From DASQPR01 sp035713725 (GTDB lineage: Bacteria > Actinomycetota > Actinomycetes > Mycobacteriales > Micromonosporaceae), in the NCBI GenBank assembly GCA_035713725.1, contig DASTMZ010000050.1, forward strand, positions 1-20,962: a stretch of DNA of 20,962 nt. Direction: 5' to 3'. A model generated the notes under the pieces. It was not told where the DNA came from and did not search any database. It saw nothing but the letters and a program-made list of their open reading frames with translations. The translations under genes were made by a program, and so were the position numbers. Below, piece by piece: positions 7,282-14,308 of the stretch (positions are counted from its first letter, which is position 1; each line of letters begins with the position of its first letter).

Positions 7282-8412
7282 TCACTCTGCCGTGCGGGAC
7301 CACTGTCGCGCAAGTCGCGCGCCGAGCGCGCCAAGGCCCGCGGCTGGTTCGGCCATCGCGCGCCCCAGATCTCCGCCGTAGTGATCCACCAGCGTGTACG
7401 TGTGGGTGATGCCGGCCGCGGCCGCCTCGCGCTGACCGGTCGACGACTGCCCGGCGAGCACCACACAGGGAATGCCCCGATCGCGCGCCGCAGCGGCCAC
7501 CCCAGCGACCACCTTGCCGTGCAGCGACTGGATGTCGACTGAACCCTCGCCGGTGATCACCAGATCCGCGCCGTCCAGCGCCGCGTCCAGGCCGGTCAGA
7601 CTGCGTACCATCGCGATGCCGGGCCGAAGGTCGCCACCCAGCGCGAGGATCGCGGCGCCGAGGCCGCCGGCCGCCCCGGCACCCGGACGCGCGGCGAGAT
7701 CGGCGGGACAGCCGGGCAACCCGTCGGACAGCACCGCGGCGAACCGTTCTAGCGCGGCGTCGAGCGCGAGAACGTCCTCGCGGGTGGCGCCCTTCTGCGG
7801 TCCGAACATCGCCGACGCCCCGAAGATACCGGTCAACGGGTTGTGGACATCGGTCGCGCCGGCCAGCCGGATGGGCGGAATGACCAGCGTGCCGACGATG
7901 TCGGCGCACCGCGCGAGCGCGGCACCACCGCGCGGCAAGGGCCGGCCGGCCGCGTCGACCGGCACCGCACCGAGTGCGGCCAACATGCCGGCGCCGCCAT
8001 CGTTCGTGGCCGAACCGCCGAGGCCAACGATGATCTCCTCGGCAGCAGCACCGGCGGCCGCGGCGATCAACACACCGAGTCCGTAGGTGGATGTCACCTT
8101 GGGGTCGCGTTCGTCCGGGGCGAGCAGGTGCAGCCCGCATGCGTCCGCGCTCTCGACGTACGCCGTCTCGCCGACCACGAGCACTTCGCCTCGGACCGGC
8201 CGGCCAAGCGGATCGACCGTGGCGACCGGGATGCGCTTGCCGGCGAGCGCCGCGTCGAGAACGTCGACGAAGCCCGGGCCGCCGTCCGACAGCGGCCGCA
8301 GGTCCAGATCGTCGGCCGGACGGGCGCCGAACCAGCCGCCGGCGATGGCGGCCGCGACCGCGCCGGCGGCCAGCGTGCCGGCGAACTTGTCGGGGCAGAT
8401 CACCACGCGCAC
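7282..8412 (-). CDS. glxK: Glycerate kinase, GlxK type
   Basis: A 376-residue enzyme of glycerate kinase family I, which phosphorylates D-glycerate with ATP. Family motifs in order: VICPDKFAGTLAA at the N-terminus, LRPLSDGGPGFVDVL, GLGGSATNDGGAGML, DVHNPLTGIFGA followed by FGPQKGA, and near the C-terminus ITGEGSVDIQSLHGKVV. Start: GTG at 8410-8412 is preceded by GAGGGAG at good spacing and puts the first beta-strand (RVVICPDKF) at the N-terminus. An in-frame TTG at 8434-8436 would add eight residues, but it lies at the predicted transcription start. It is divergent from nadA and homologous by position to Rv2205c. Residues are all as expected; no glyoxylate or serine-cycle partner gene is in the window. 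Confidence 0.9.
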   Translation of the reverse strand: MRVVICPDKFAGTLAAGAVAAAIAGGWFGARPADDLDLRPLSDGGPGFVDVLDAALAGKRIPVATVDPLGRPVRGEVLVVGETAYVESADACGLHLLAPDERDPKVTSTYGLGVLIAAAAGAAAEEIIVGLGGSATNDGGAGMLAALGAVPVDAAGRPLPRGGAALARCADIVGTLVIPPIRLAGATDVHNPLTGIFGASAMFGPQKGATREDVLALDAALERFAAVLSDGLPGCPADLAARPGAGAAGGLGAAILALGGDLRPGIAMVRSLTGLDAALDGADLVITGEGSVDIQSLHGKVVAGVAAAARDRGIPCVVLAGQSSTGQREAAAAGITHTYTLVDHYGGDLGRAMAEPAAGLGALGARLARQWSRTAE

Positions 8413-8442
8413 GTCGGCTCCCTCGAGTGGGTGCAAGTTCGG

Positions 8443-8448
8443 ACGCTA
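8443..8448 (-). promoter_or_regulatory. Candidate glycerate kinase -10 element
   Basis: The minus strand reads TAGCGT, a TAnnnT match, with the predicted transcription start near 8436-8438. That gives a leader of about 25 nt carrying the GAGGGAG ribosome site for GTG 8412. The -35 region is weak. Confidence 0.4.
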
Positions 8449-8556
8449 CCGCCCGGCAGGCAAATCACAGGCTGCCACGGCCACATCGGCCGTACCGTCG
8501 ATGGCCACCGATGCGACGGCGACGTTCGTCACAACGCCCGCCGGGGGCGCCTGTGT

Positions 8557-8562
8557 CACGAT
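8557..8562 (+). promoter_or_regulatory. Candidate -10 element for leaderless nadA
   Basis: CACGAT keeps the conserved second A and last T of a -10 box and ends 7 nt before the GTG at 8569, the same spacing as at other genes in this window. No Shine-Dalgarno precedes that GTG. The first base is off consensus, so this is the weakest of the set. Confidence 0.35.
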
Positions 8563-8568
8563 GAAACC

Positions 8569-9735
8569 GTGACCACCTGGGTCGAACCATCCGGCACCGC
8601 AACCGCGCTGCTCCTGCTCGGCCGAGGCTCGGACGCCGGCTCGGAGCGCGGCGTCGAGTGCCCCGGCGATCTGCCATTGCCCAGCGACCCGGATCTTGTC
8701 GCGCGGGCGCGCGCCGCGAAGGCCGCACTCGGTGACCGAGTCTTCGTTCTTGGCCACCACTACCAACGCGACGAAGTCATCCAGTTCGCCGACGTCACCG
8801 GCGACTCGTTCAAGCTCGCCCGGGACGCGGCGGCCCGGCCACAGGCCGAGTTCATTGTCTTCTGCGGCGTGCACTTCATGGCCGAGAGCGCGGACATCCT
8901 CACCGGTGAGCACCAGCGAGTCGTGCTGCCTGATCTCGCGGCCGGCTGCTCGATGGCCGACATGGCGGCACTGAGTCAGGTCGAGACGTGCTGGGACGCA
9001 CTGGAGTCACTGGGCATCGCGGAGCGCACCGTGCCGGTGACGTACATGAACTCGTCCGCCGATATCAAGGGCTTCGTCGGCCGGCGCGGCGGCGTGGTGT
9101 GTACGTCGTCCAACGCGCGCCGTGCACTCGAGTGGGCGTACCAGCGCGGCGACAAGGTCCTGTTCCTGCCCGACCAGCACCTCGGGCGCAACACGGCGGT
9201 GCTCGAGTTGGGCTTCTCGTTGGACGACTGCGTGCTCTACGACCCGCACAAGCAGCGCGGCGGGCTGACCGACGATGAGCTGCGCGACGCGAAGATCATT
9301 CTGTGGCGCGGGCACTGCTCGGTGCACGGTCGCTTCACGCTCGACTGCGTGACACAGATCCGCGAACGCGTAGCGGGCGTTAACGTGCTGGTCCATCCGG
9401 AGTGCCGTCACGAGGTGGTCACCGCGGCCGACTACGTCGGCTCGACGGAATACATCATCCGGACCATCGACGCGGCACCGGCCGGCTCGGCGTGGGCGGT
9501 CGGCACCGAACTCAACCTGGTGCGCCGGCTTGCCGTACGGCATCCCGACAAGCAGGTCATGTTCCTCGACCGTACGGTTTGCTACTGCTCGACGATGAAC
9601 CGCATCGATCTGCCGCATCTGGTGTGGGCACTCGAGGAACTCGTGGCCGGCCGTGTCGTCAACCAGATCACGGTGGACGCGGCGACGGCCGACCACGCTC
9701 GCGCTGCGCTCGACCGCATGCTCGCGCTGCCGTAG
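8569..9735 (+). CDS. nadA: Quinolinate synthase
   Basis: A 388-residue NadA that condenses iminoaspartate with dihydroxyacetone phosphate to quinolinate in de novo NAD synthesis, using an oxygen-sensitive [4Fe-4S] cluster. Motifs: VLGHHYQRDEVIQFADVTGDSFKLA, FCGVHFMAESADIL with Cys99, DLAAGCSMADM, YMNSSADIKG, CTSSNA, LFLPDQHLGRNTA, HPECRHEVVTAADYVGSTEYI with Cys279, and TVCYCSTMNRIDLPHLVWALE with Cys338/Cys340. Cys99, Cys279 and one of the last pair should be the cluster ligands. It is the long form seen in Streptomyces rather than the shorter M. tuberculosis form. GTG at 8569 is chosen because the frame above it is antisense to glycerate kinase and a leaderless -10 fits. nadB and nadC are not adjacent in the window. 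Confidence 0.95.
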   Translation: MTTWVEPSGTATALLLLGRGSDAGSERGVECPGDLPLPSDPDLVARARAAKAALGDRVFVLGHHYQRDEVIQFADVTGDSFKLARDAAARPQAEFIVFCGVHFMAESADILTGEHQRVVLPDLAAGCSMADMAALSQVETCWDALESLGIAERTVPVTYMNSSADIKGFVGRRGGVVCTSSNARRALEWAYQRGDKVLFLPDQHLGRNTAVLELGFSLDDCVLYDPHKQRGGLTDDELRDAKIILWRGHCSVHGRFTLDCVTQIRERVAGVNVLVHPECRHEVVTAADYVGSTEYIIRTIDAAPAGSAWAVGTELNLVRRLAVRHPDKQVMFLDRTVCYCSTMNRIDLPHLVWALEELVAGRVVNQITVDAATADHARAALDRMLALP

Positions 9736-9736
9736 G

Positions 9737-9796
9737 GCCTGGCATTGACGACGTTGCGGCCAACGCCCGGAAGGCCCGACAACGAAATGCCCAGGC
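9737..9796 (+). terminator. Probable nadA terminator hairpin
   Basis: GCCTGGCATT (9737-9746), immediately after the nadA stop, pairs with AATGCCCAGGC (9786-9796) with one bulged C. A smaller hairpin, CGTTG-cggc-CAACG (9752-9765), sits inside. Position and pairing suit a terminator or a 3'-end stabilising structure. Confidence 0.5.
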
Positions 9797-10134
9797 AGCG
9801 CCCACTCTTGTCACCCTGCGACCACCGAGAGTCGCGGTAACTGAGATTCCCCGACCGTCACACTCGCCGTGCGATGCGACGCTGGAGTGATCGCGTTATG
9901 CTGCCCAGGCGCCTCGGCCGGCCGCCCGTCGAGCGGTCGGACAACGTCGTCGGATCGCTTGGGCCGCAACAGGCCTCAGGCAACAACGAGCTTTCGCAGC
10001 AAACACCGGGCCGAACGGCTGTCAGAGCAATCGGCACCCTATCGGCCCTGGTTCGCAATGAGTCTGAATAGCAGTGCGCTCTCGGCCGAGGTGGACTTGG
10101 CCGCCACGAACCGTTCCCCGATGGGGGTCGACCG
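9797..10134 (+). other. Intergenic region between nadA and murA
   Basis: This 338-base stretch holds no recognisable gene family. TATGCT at 9897-9902 is a possible -10 box without a good -35. A short open frame at 10058-10138 is listed separately. The rest, including the longer open frame running through it from about 9869, shows no protein family or convincing start. It should contain the murA promoter and leader. Confidence 0.5.
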
Positions 10135-10138
10135 TTGA
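10058..10138 (+). CDS. Possible 26-residue leader ORF overlapping the murA start
   Basis: An ATG at 10058 opens a 26-codon frame (beginning MSLNSSALSAEVD) whose TGA at 10136-10138 overlaps the murA TTG at 10135 as TTGA. The overlap type is that used for translational coupling. No clear ribosome site precedes the ATG, and the peptide resembles nothing I know, so it may be chance. It could be a coupling or leader peptide for murA. Confidence 0.2.
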   Translation: MSLNSSALSAEVDLAATNRSPMGVDR

Positions 10139-11547
10139 CCATCGACGCAGCCGCGCCCGCCGACGTCCACGCCGCCCGCAAGACTCGTTCGCTTGATTCC
10201 GCAGACGTCGACCTCGACGTCCTTCGGGTCCACGGCGGCGCCCCACTGCATGGCGAGATCCGGGTGCGTGGCGCGAAGAACCTGGTGTCGAAGGTGATGG
10301 TCGCGGCGCTGCTGGGCGAGTCGCCGAGCAGCCTGTTCGACGTGCCACGCATCCGCGACGTGGATGTGGTGACCGGTCTGCTCGAGTTGCACGGCGTCAA
10401 GGTCTCCCGTGGCGAGTTCGGCGAGATCGTGTTCGATCCGTCGAATGTAGAGAGCGCCGGGGTCGACGAGATCAACGTGCACGCCGGGTCGAGCCGGATC
10501 CCGATCCTGCTGTGCGGGCCGTTGCTGCACCGGCTGGGTCGGGCGTTCATTCCCGACCTCGGCGGTTGCCACATCGGTGACCGTCCGATCGACTTCCACC
10601 TCGACGCACTCCGCCGGTTCGGCGCGATCGTCGAGAAGGCACCGGCCGGCTTGCACCTGACCGCGCCGAACGGGCTGCACGGCACGAAGCTCGAGCTGCC
10701 CTACCCGAGCGTCGGCACGACCGAGCAGGTGCTGCTGACCGCGGTCCGCGCCGAGGGCGTCACCGAGCTGCGCAACGCCGCGGTCGAACCGGAGATCATC
10801 GACCTCATCTGCGCGCTGCAGAAGATGGGCGCGATCATCAAGGTGCAGACCGACCGCGTCATCGAGATCGAGGGCGTCGCGCGGCTCGGCGGTTTCAAGC
10901 ATCGGCCATTGCCGGACCGCCTCGAGGCGGCGAGCTGGGCGTGCGCGGCGCTGGCCACGCGCGGCGACATCACCGTTCGTGGCGCGCGGCAAGCCGACAT
11001 GATGACGTTCCTCAACGTGTTCACGTCGATCGGCGGCGCGTTCGAGGTTGACGACAGCCCGGTGGACGGCGGCATCCGCTTCTGGCATCCGGGTGGTGAG
11101 CTTCGTGCGGTGGCGTTGGAGACCGACGTACATCCCGGGTTCATGACCGACTGGCAGCAGCCGATCATCGTGGCGCTGACTCAGGCAAACGGCCTGTCGA
11201 TCGTGCACGAGACGGTCTACGAGCGCCGGCTCGGCTACACCGAGGCGCTAAACGCGATGGGCGCCACGATTCAGGTCTATCGCGACTGCCTCGGCGGCAC
11301 GCCGTGCCGGTTCGGCCGGCGCAACTTCAAGCACTCCGCGGTGATCGCCGGGCCGAGCAAGTTGCACGCCGCCGATCTGGTGATCCCGGACCTGCGTGGC
11401 GGCTTCAGCCATCTGATCGCTGCGCTGGCCGCCGAGGGCACGTCACACGTGTTCGGCGTCGACTTGATCAACCGCGGGTACGAAGACTTCGAAGCGAAGC
11501 TCAGCGCCCTCGGCGCCGACGTGGACCGCGTTGAGCGCCAGATCTGA
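10135..11547 (+). CDS. murA: UDP-N-acetylglucosamine 1-carboxyvinyltransferase
   Basis: A 470-residue MurA, the first committed cytoplasmic step of peptidoglycan synthesis, transferring enolpyruvate from PEP to UDP-GlcNAc. Motifs: RGAKNLVSK with Lys48 and Asn49, HAGSSRIPILLCGPLL, LGGCHIGDRPIDFH with catalytic-loop Cys145, YPSVGTTEQVLLTA, LPDRLEAASW, ETDVHPGFMTDWQQP and DLRGGFSHLIAALAAEG. It closely resembles the Streptomyces form with an N-terminal tail; the EPSP-synthase-like fold begins near residue 28. TTG at 10135 is the only start available before the conserved LRVHGGAPL, with GGGGG 7 nt upstream as a weak ribosome site. Actinobacteria may carry two MurA-like paralogs, so essentiality is not certain. 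Confidence 0.94.
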   Translation: MTIDAAAPADVHAARKTRSLDSADVDLDVLRVHGGAPLHGEIRVRGAKNLVSKVMVAALLGESPSSLFDVPRIRDVDVVTGLLELHGVKVSRGEFGEIVFDPSNVESAGVDEINVHAGSSRIPILLCGPLLHRLGRAFIPDLGGCHIGDRPIDFHLDALRRFGAIVEKAPAGLHLTAPNGLHGTKLELPYPSVGTTEQVLLTAVRAEGVTELRNAAVEPEIIDLICALQKMGAIIKVQTDRVIEIEGVARLGGFKHRPLPDRLEAASWACAALATRGDITVRGARQADMMTFLNVFTSIGGAFEVDDSPVDGGIRFWHPGGELRAVALETDVHPGFMTDWQQPIIVALTQANGLSIVHETVYERRLGYTEALNAMGATIQVYRDCLGGTPCRFGRRNFKHSAVIAGPSKLHAADLVIPDLRGGFSHLIAALAAEGTSHVFGVDLINRGYEDFEAKLSALGADVDRVERQI

Positions 11548-11558
11548 GCGCCAGATCT
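11532..11558. repeat. 13-bp tandem duplication over the murA stop codon
   Basis: TGAGCGCCAGATC occurs twice back to back (11532-11544 and 11545-11557), followed by T and a degenerate third copy starting TAAGCGCC. The second copy supplies the TGA stop at 11545-11547. Removing one copy leaves the same protein end (VERQI) with a TAA stop, so the duplication is neutral to the product. Confidence 0.8.
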
Positions 11559-11624
11559 AAGCGCCCGACCCGACTGCCCGACCCGTCGGCTGGTCTGACC
11601 CCCGACCCGGGCGTTCCGCAGCCG

Positions 11625-11654
11625 TTGGGCCGGCGGTGACGGTTCGGCTACCCT
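11625..11654 (+). promoter_or_regulatory. Promoter of the leaderless DUF3043 gene
   Basis: TTGGGC (11625-11630), an 18-nt spacer and TACCCT (11649-11654) form a plausible sigma-A-type promoter. The -10 ends 7 nt before GTG 11661. The bases between (TCTTTG) contain no ribosome site, which agrees with leaderless translation. Confidence 0.55.
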
Positions 11655-11660
11655 TCTTTG

Positions 11661-12287
11661 GTGCCCACGCTGTTTCGCCGCAAGTCCACCGCCGCCGTGA
11701 TCGAGGAGACCGACACGCAGGAGGCGGTGGTCACCGAGCGCCATAGCCGCGCTTATACGCAGAGCAAGCGCGAACGTGGCCTCACGACGCCGAAGCGGGC
11801 GGGCGCGAATCCGAGACGGCCGGGGCCAGCGACCGGGACCGGACGGGGCCGCGGCGGTGGCGGCGGCGACGCGCGCGCGACGGCCAAAGAGAAGCGCCTC
11901 GAAGAGCGCAGCGCGATGATGCGCGGCGAAGAGTGGGCGCTGCTCCCCCGCGACCGCGGACCCGAGAAGAAGCTCGCCCGCGACCTCGTCGACTCGCGGC
12001 GCAACGTCGGCTCGCTCGTGCTGGGCGCGCTGATCGTCATCGTGCTGCTGTCGCTCGGCAGCCCGGGCCTTGCCGCGCTGGCCGATCTGTTCTTCCTCTT
12101 CCTGCTGCTGCTCATCGCGATCGACTCGGTGTTCCTGTGCCGGCGTCTCCGCAAGCTCGTCCACGAGCGCCTGCCCAACACCGAGCCGCCCTGGGGCAAG
12201 CTCTACAGGTACGCGATCCTGCGCTCGACGAGCTTCCGGTTCCTTCGCGTACCGCGACCGCAGTTCAAGCCGGGCACCAAGATCTGA
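11661..12287 (+). CDS. DUF3043 family membrane protein
   Basis: A 208-residue protein with a long charged N-terminal half (about residues 1-115), rich in Arg/Lys/Glu and with a Gly-Arg stretch near 58-70. Two membrane helices follow near 117-133 and 137-160, then a basic cytosolic tail. The block LLPRDRGPEKKLARDLVDSRRNVGS just before the first helix is the signature of DUF3043, an actinobacterial family whose role I do not know (M. tuberculosis Rv2206 appears to belong, by recall). GTG at 11661 is preferred to the adjacent TTG at 11658 because of the promoter spacing. It follows murA by 113 bases and has its own promoter. Confidence 0.88.
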   Translation: MPTLFRRKSTAAVIEETDTQEAVVTERHSRAYTQSKRERGLTTPKRAGANPRRPGPATGTGRGRGGGGGDARATAKEKRLEERSAMMRGEEWALLPRDRGPEKKLARDLVDSRRNVGSLVLGALIVIVLLSLGSPGLAALADLFFLFLLLLIAIDSVFLCRRLRKLVHERLPNTEPPWGKLYRYAILRSTSFRFLRVPRPQFKPGTKI

Positions 12288-12411
12288 GTAGAACGCGCCG
12301 AGCACGACCCTCGGCATCACCCGCGTACCCATCCCGTGCCGCCCGGTTGCTCGCTGATCAGCCGGTAGGTTCACGTCTCACAACGAAGATCTCGTGAAGG
12401 GTCGTGCCGCG

Positions 12412-13302
12412 GTGCGGATCGGATTCGTATTACCGATGGGCGAGGACACCCGGCCGGGCGTACCCGCGACGACGTCCGAGGTGTTGGCACTGGCCGACGC
12501 GGTGGAGTCGGCCGGTTTCGACTCGGTGTGGACGTTCGACCACCTGCTGGTCCAAGAGGACGGCAAGCCGCCCGCCGGTACGTGGGAGGCGTGGACGATG
12601 CTGACCGCCATCGCCGCCCGTACCCAGCGGGTTGGGCTCGGAGTGCTGGTGTCCTGCACCGGCTTCCGTGAACCGATCATCACCGCCAAGATCGCGCACA
12701 CCCTGCACGAAATCAGCGACGGTCGCCTGACACTCGGGCTGGGCGCCGGTTGGCACGAGCCGGAATACCGCGCGTTTGGCATTCCGTTCGACCACAAGGT
12801 CGACCGGTTCGAGGAAGCCATCCAGATCATCGGAGCGCTGATCCGCGACGGGCGCTCTACGTTTACCGGGACCTACTACCGCACCGTGGACGCCCCACTG
12901 CTGCCCGCCGCGCCGGATCGGTCGCGCCCGCCGGTCCTCGTAGGGGGCCGCGGCCCGCGCATGCTGGAGTTGATCGCGCAGCACGCGGACGTGTGGAACA
13001 CGGCCTGGTTCGGCGTACCGGGCGATAAGTTCTCGGCGCAACGCGACGCGATGCGCGCGGCGTGTGGCAAACACGGCCGTGACCCGGAATCGCTGGAGGT
13101 CAGCGTCGGCGTCTACGTGAAGGCCGACGATGCCGCCGCCGACGCGCCCGGCGTTGCGCCGACCGAGGCGGCAATGCGTGACGCGATCATCGCGTGGCGC
13201 GCGGCTGGCGTCGACGAGATCCTCGTCCTCCTCGATCCACCCACCAAGCCACGCCTCGAGATGCTGGCCGCTGCGATGGCGGCCGCGTCGGCGCGCGCCT
13301 GA
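12412..13302 (+). CDS. LLM-class (luciferase-like) F420-dependent oxidoreductase
   Basis: A 296-residue TIM-barrel flavin/F420 enzyme. The first strand RIGFVLPMGE starts the protein, followed by ADAVESAGFDSVWTFDHLL, EAWTMLTAIAARTQRVGLGVLVSC, the family hallmark DGRLTLGLGAGWHEPEYRAFGIPF, and PVLVGGRGPRMLELIAQHADVWNTAW. These mark the actinobacterial F420 branch, although an FMN-dependent monooxygenase cannot be excluded. The substrate is unknown. Start: GTG 12412 has AAGGG 10 nt upstream and puts the first strand at the N-terminus. An earlier in-frame GTG at 12394 would add six residues. It ends only 4 bases before the convergent ABC ATPase gene. Confidence 0.85.
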   Translation: MRIGFVLPMGEDTRPGVPATTSEVLALADAVESAGFDSVWTFDHLLVQEDGKPPAGTWEAWTMLTAIAARTQRVGLGVLVSCTGFREPIITAKIAHTLHEISDGRLTLGLGAGWHEPEYRAFGIPFDHKVDRFEEAIQIIGALIRDGRSTFTGTYYRTVDAPLLPAAPDRSRPPVLVGGRGPRMLELIAQHADVWNTAWFGVPGDKFSAQRDAMRAACGKHGRDPESLEVSVGVYVKADDAAADAPGVAPTEAAMRDAIIAWRAAGVDEILVLLDPPTKPRLEMLAAAMAAASARA

Positions 13303-13306
13303 ATCG

Positions 13307-14308
13307 TCACGTGGCGGCGCTTCGCCGTTGGTAGAGCCGCGACACGACGTCCTCGATGTCCGGCTCGATGACCGAGAGATCACGCAACGACGCAACCGAC
13401 GCGACGCACGCCACCAACGCGCCGGCGTTTGCTCCGTCCTGCAGCCCGAACTCGAGCCGCTGACCGTCCGGCGAGACGACGTTCAGCGTCACACCGTCGG
13501 CCAGCCCGCCGAGCGCCGCCGCGACCGCGTGGTGGTCGGCGCCGATCGGGGCGTCCAGGTCGACCACCACCCGCCGCCTGGACTGATAGCGGGCATGCAG
13601 CTCGGCGAGCGTTCCGTCGTGCACGACGTGCCCGTGGTCGATCACCACGAGCCGCTCGCACAGTCGCTCGATGTCCGCGAGGTCATGCGTCGTCAGCACG
13701 AGCGTCGTGTCGCCGCGGGTGCCGATCGACGCGAGGAACCAACGCACCGCCTGCTTGCTCACCACATCGAGGCCGATTGTCGGCTCGTCGAGGAAGAGTA
13801 CGGCCGGCCGGTGCAGCAATGCCGCGGTGATCTCGCCGCGCATCCGCTGACCGAGCGACAGCTGGCGCACCGGCGTCGCCTCGAACTCGTCGAGCCCCAG
13901 CAATGAACGGCACTCGGCGAGTCGCGCCGCGTGGTCGGCGGCCGGCACTCGATAGACGTGCCGCAGCAGATCGAACGAGTCGCGCAACGGCAGGTCCCAC
14001 CACAGCTGGGAACGCTGTCCGAAGACGACCCCGATGCGGCGGGCGAGCCGGGTGCGCTGCGCCACCGGGCGCAGCCCGCACACCGTCACGGACCCGCCGG
14101 ATGGCGTCAGTACGCCGGTCATCATCTTGAGCGTGGTCGACTTGCCGGCACCGTTCGGTCCGATATAGCCGACCATCTCACCGGGCTCGATCACGAGGTC
14201 GATGCCGTCCACCGCCGCCACCGTCCGGCGGATCCGCCGCAACCGGCCGGCCTTCTCGGAGACCGTGAAATCCTTGCGCAGACCGTGCGCCTCGATGATC
14301 GCGGTCAC
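13307..14308 (-). CDS. ABC-2 exporter ATP-binding protein (COG4586-like)
   Basis: A 333-residue ATPase with Walker A GPNGAGKST (50-58), Q-loop Gln98, signature LSLGQRMRGE (150-159), Walker B VLFLDEPTIGLD (170-181) and H-loop His208 (TTHDLADIERLC). The signature LSLGQRMR instead of LSGGQ and the N-terminal insertion with basic residues (KAGRLRRIRRTV) are typical of the uncharacterised ABC-2 ATPases grouped in COG4586. About 100 residues follow the nucleotide-binding domain. GTG at 14306-14308 overlaps the stop of the preceding permease gene by 4 bases (GTGA), and it is the last gene of the operon. It powers the two permeases next to it; the substrate is unknown. Confidence 0.92.
   Translation of the reverse strand: MTAIIEAHGLRKDFTVSEKAGRLRRIRRTVAAVDGIDLVIEPGEMVGYIGPNGAGKSTTLKMMTGVLTPSGGSVTVCGLRPVAQRTRLARRIGVVFGQRSQLWWDLPLRDSFDLLRHVYRVPAADHAARLAECRSLLGLDEFEATPVRQLSLGQRMRGEITAALLHRPAVLFLDEPTIGLDVVSKQAVRWFLASIGTRGDTTLVLTTHDLADIERLCERLVVIDHGHVVHDGTLAELHARYQSRRRVVVDLDAPIGADHHAVAAALGGLADGVTLNVVSPDGQRLEFGLQDGANAGALVACVASVASLRDLSVIEPDIEDVVSRLYQRRSAAT

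Noticed and set aside
7124..8140. Upstream extension of the erpA frame to 459 codons
   Set aside because: It runs through glycerate kinase in another frame and has shadow-type composition; the GGGAG-GTG start at 7123 and a normal family length settle it.
7843..8568. Upstream extension of the nadA frame to a 630-residue ORF
   Set aside because: It is antisense to glycerate kinase with no recognisable domain; GTG 8569 gives the normal long NadA form.
9869..10138. An 89-codon plus-strand ORF before murA
   Set aside because: No ribosome site or recognisable family, and mixed composition; only its last 26 codons, which overlap the murA start, were kept as a low-confidence leader candidate.
10039..11208. 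A 389-codon minus-strand ORF opposite murA
   Set aside because: His/Arg/Asp-rich shadow of murA without any motif or ribosome site.
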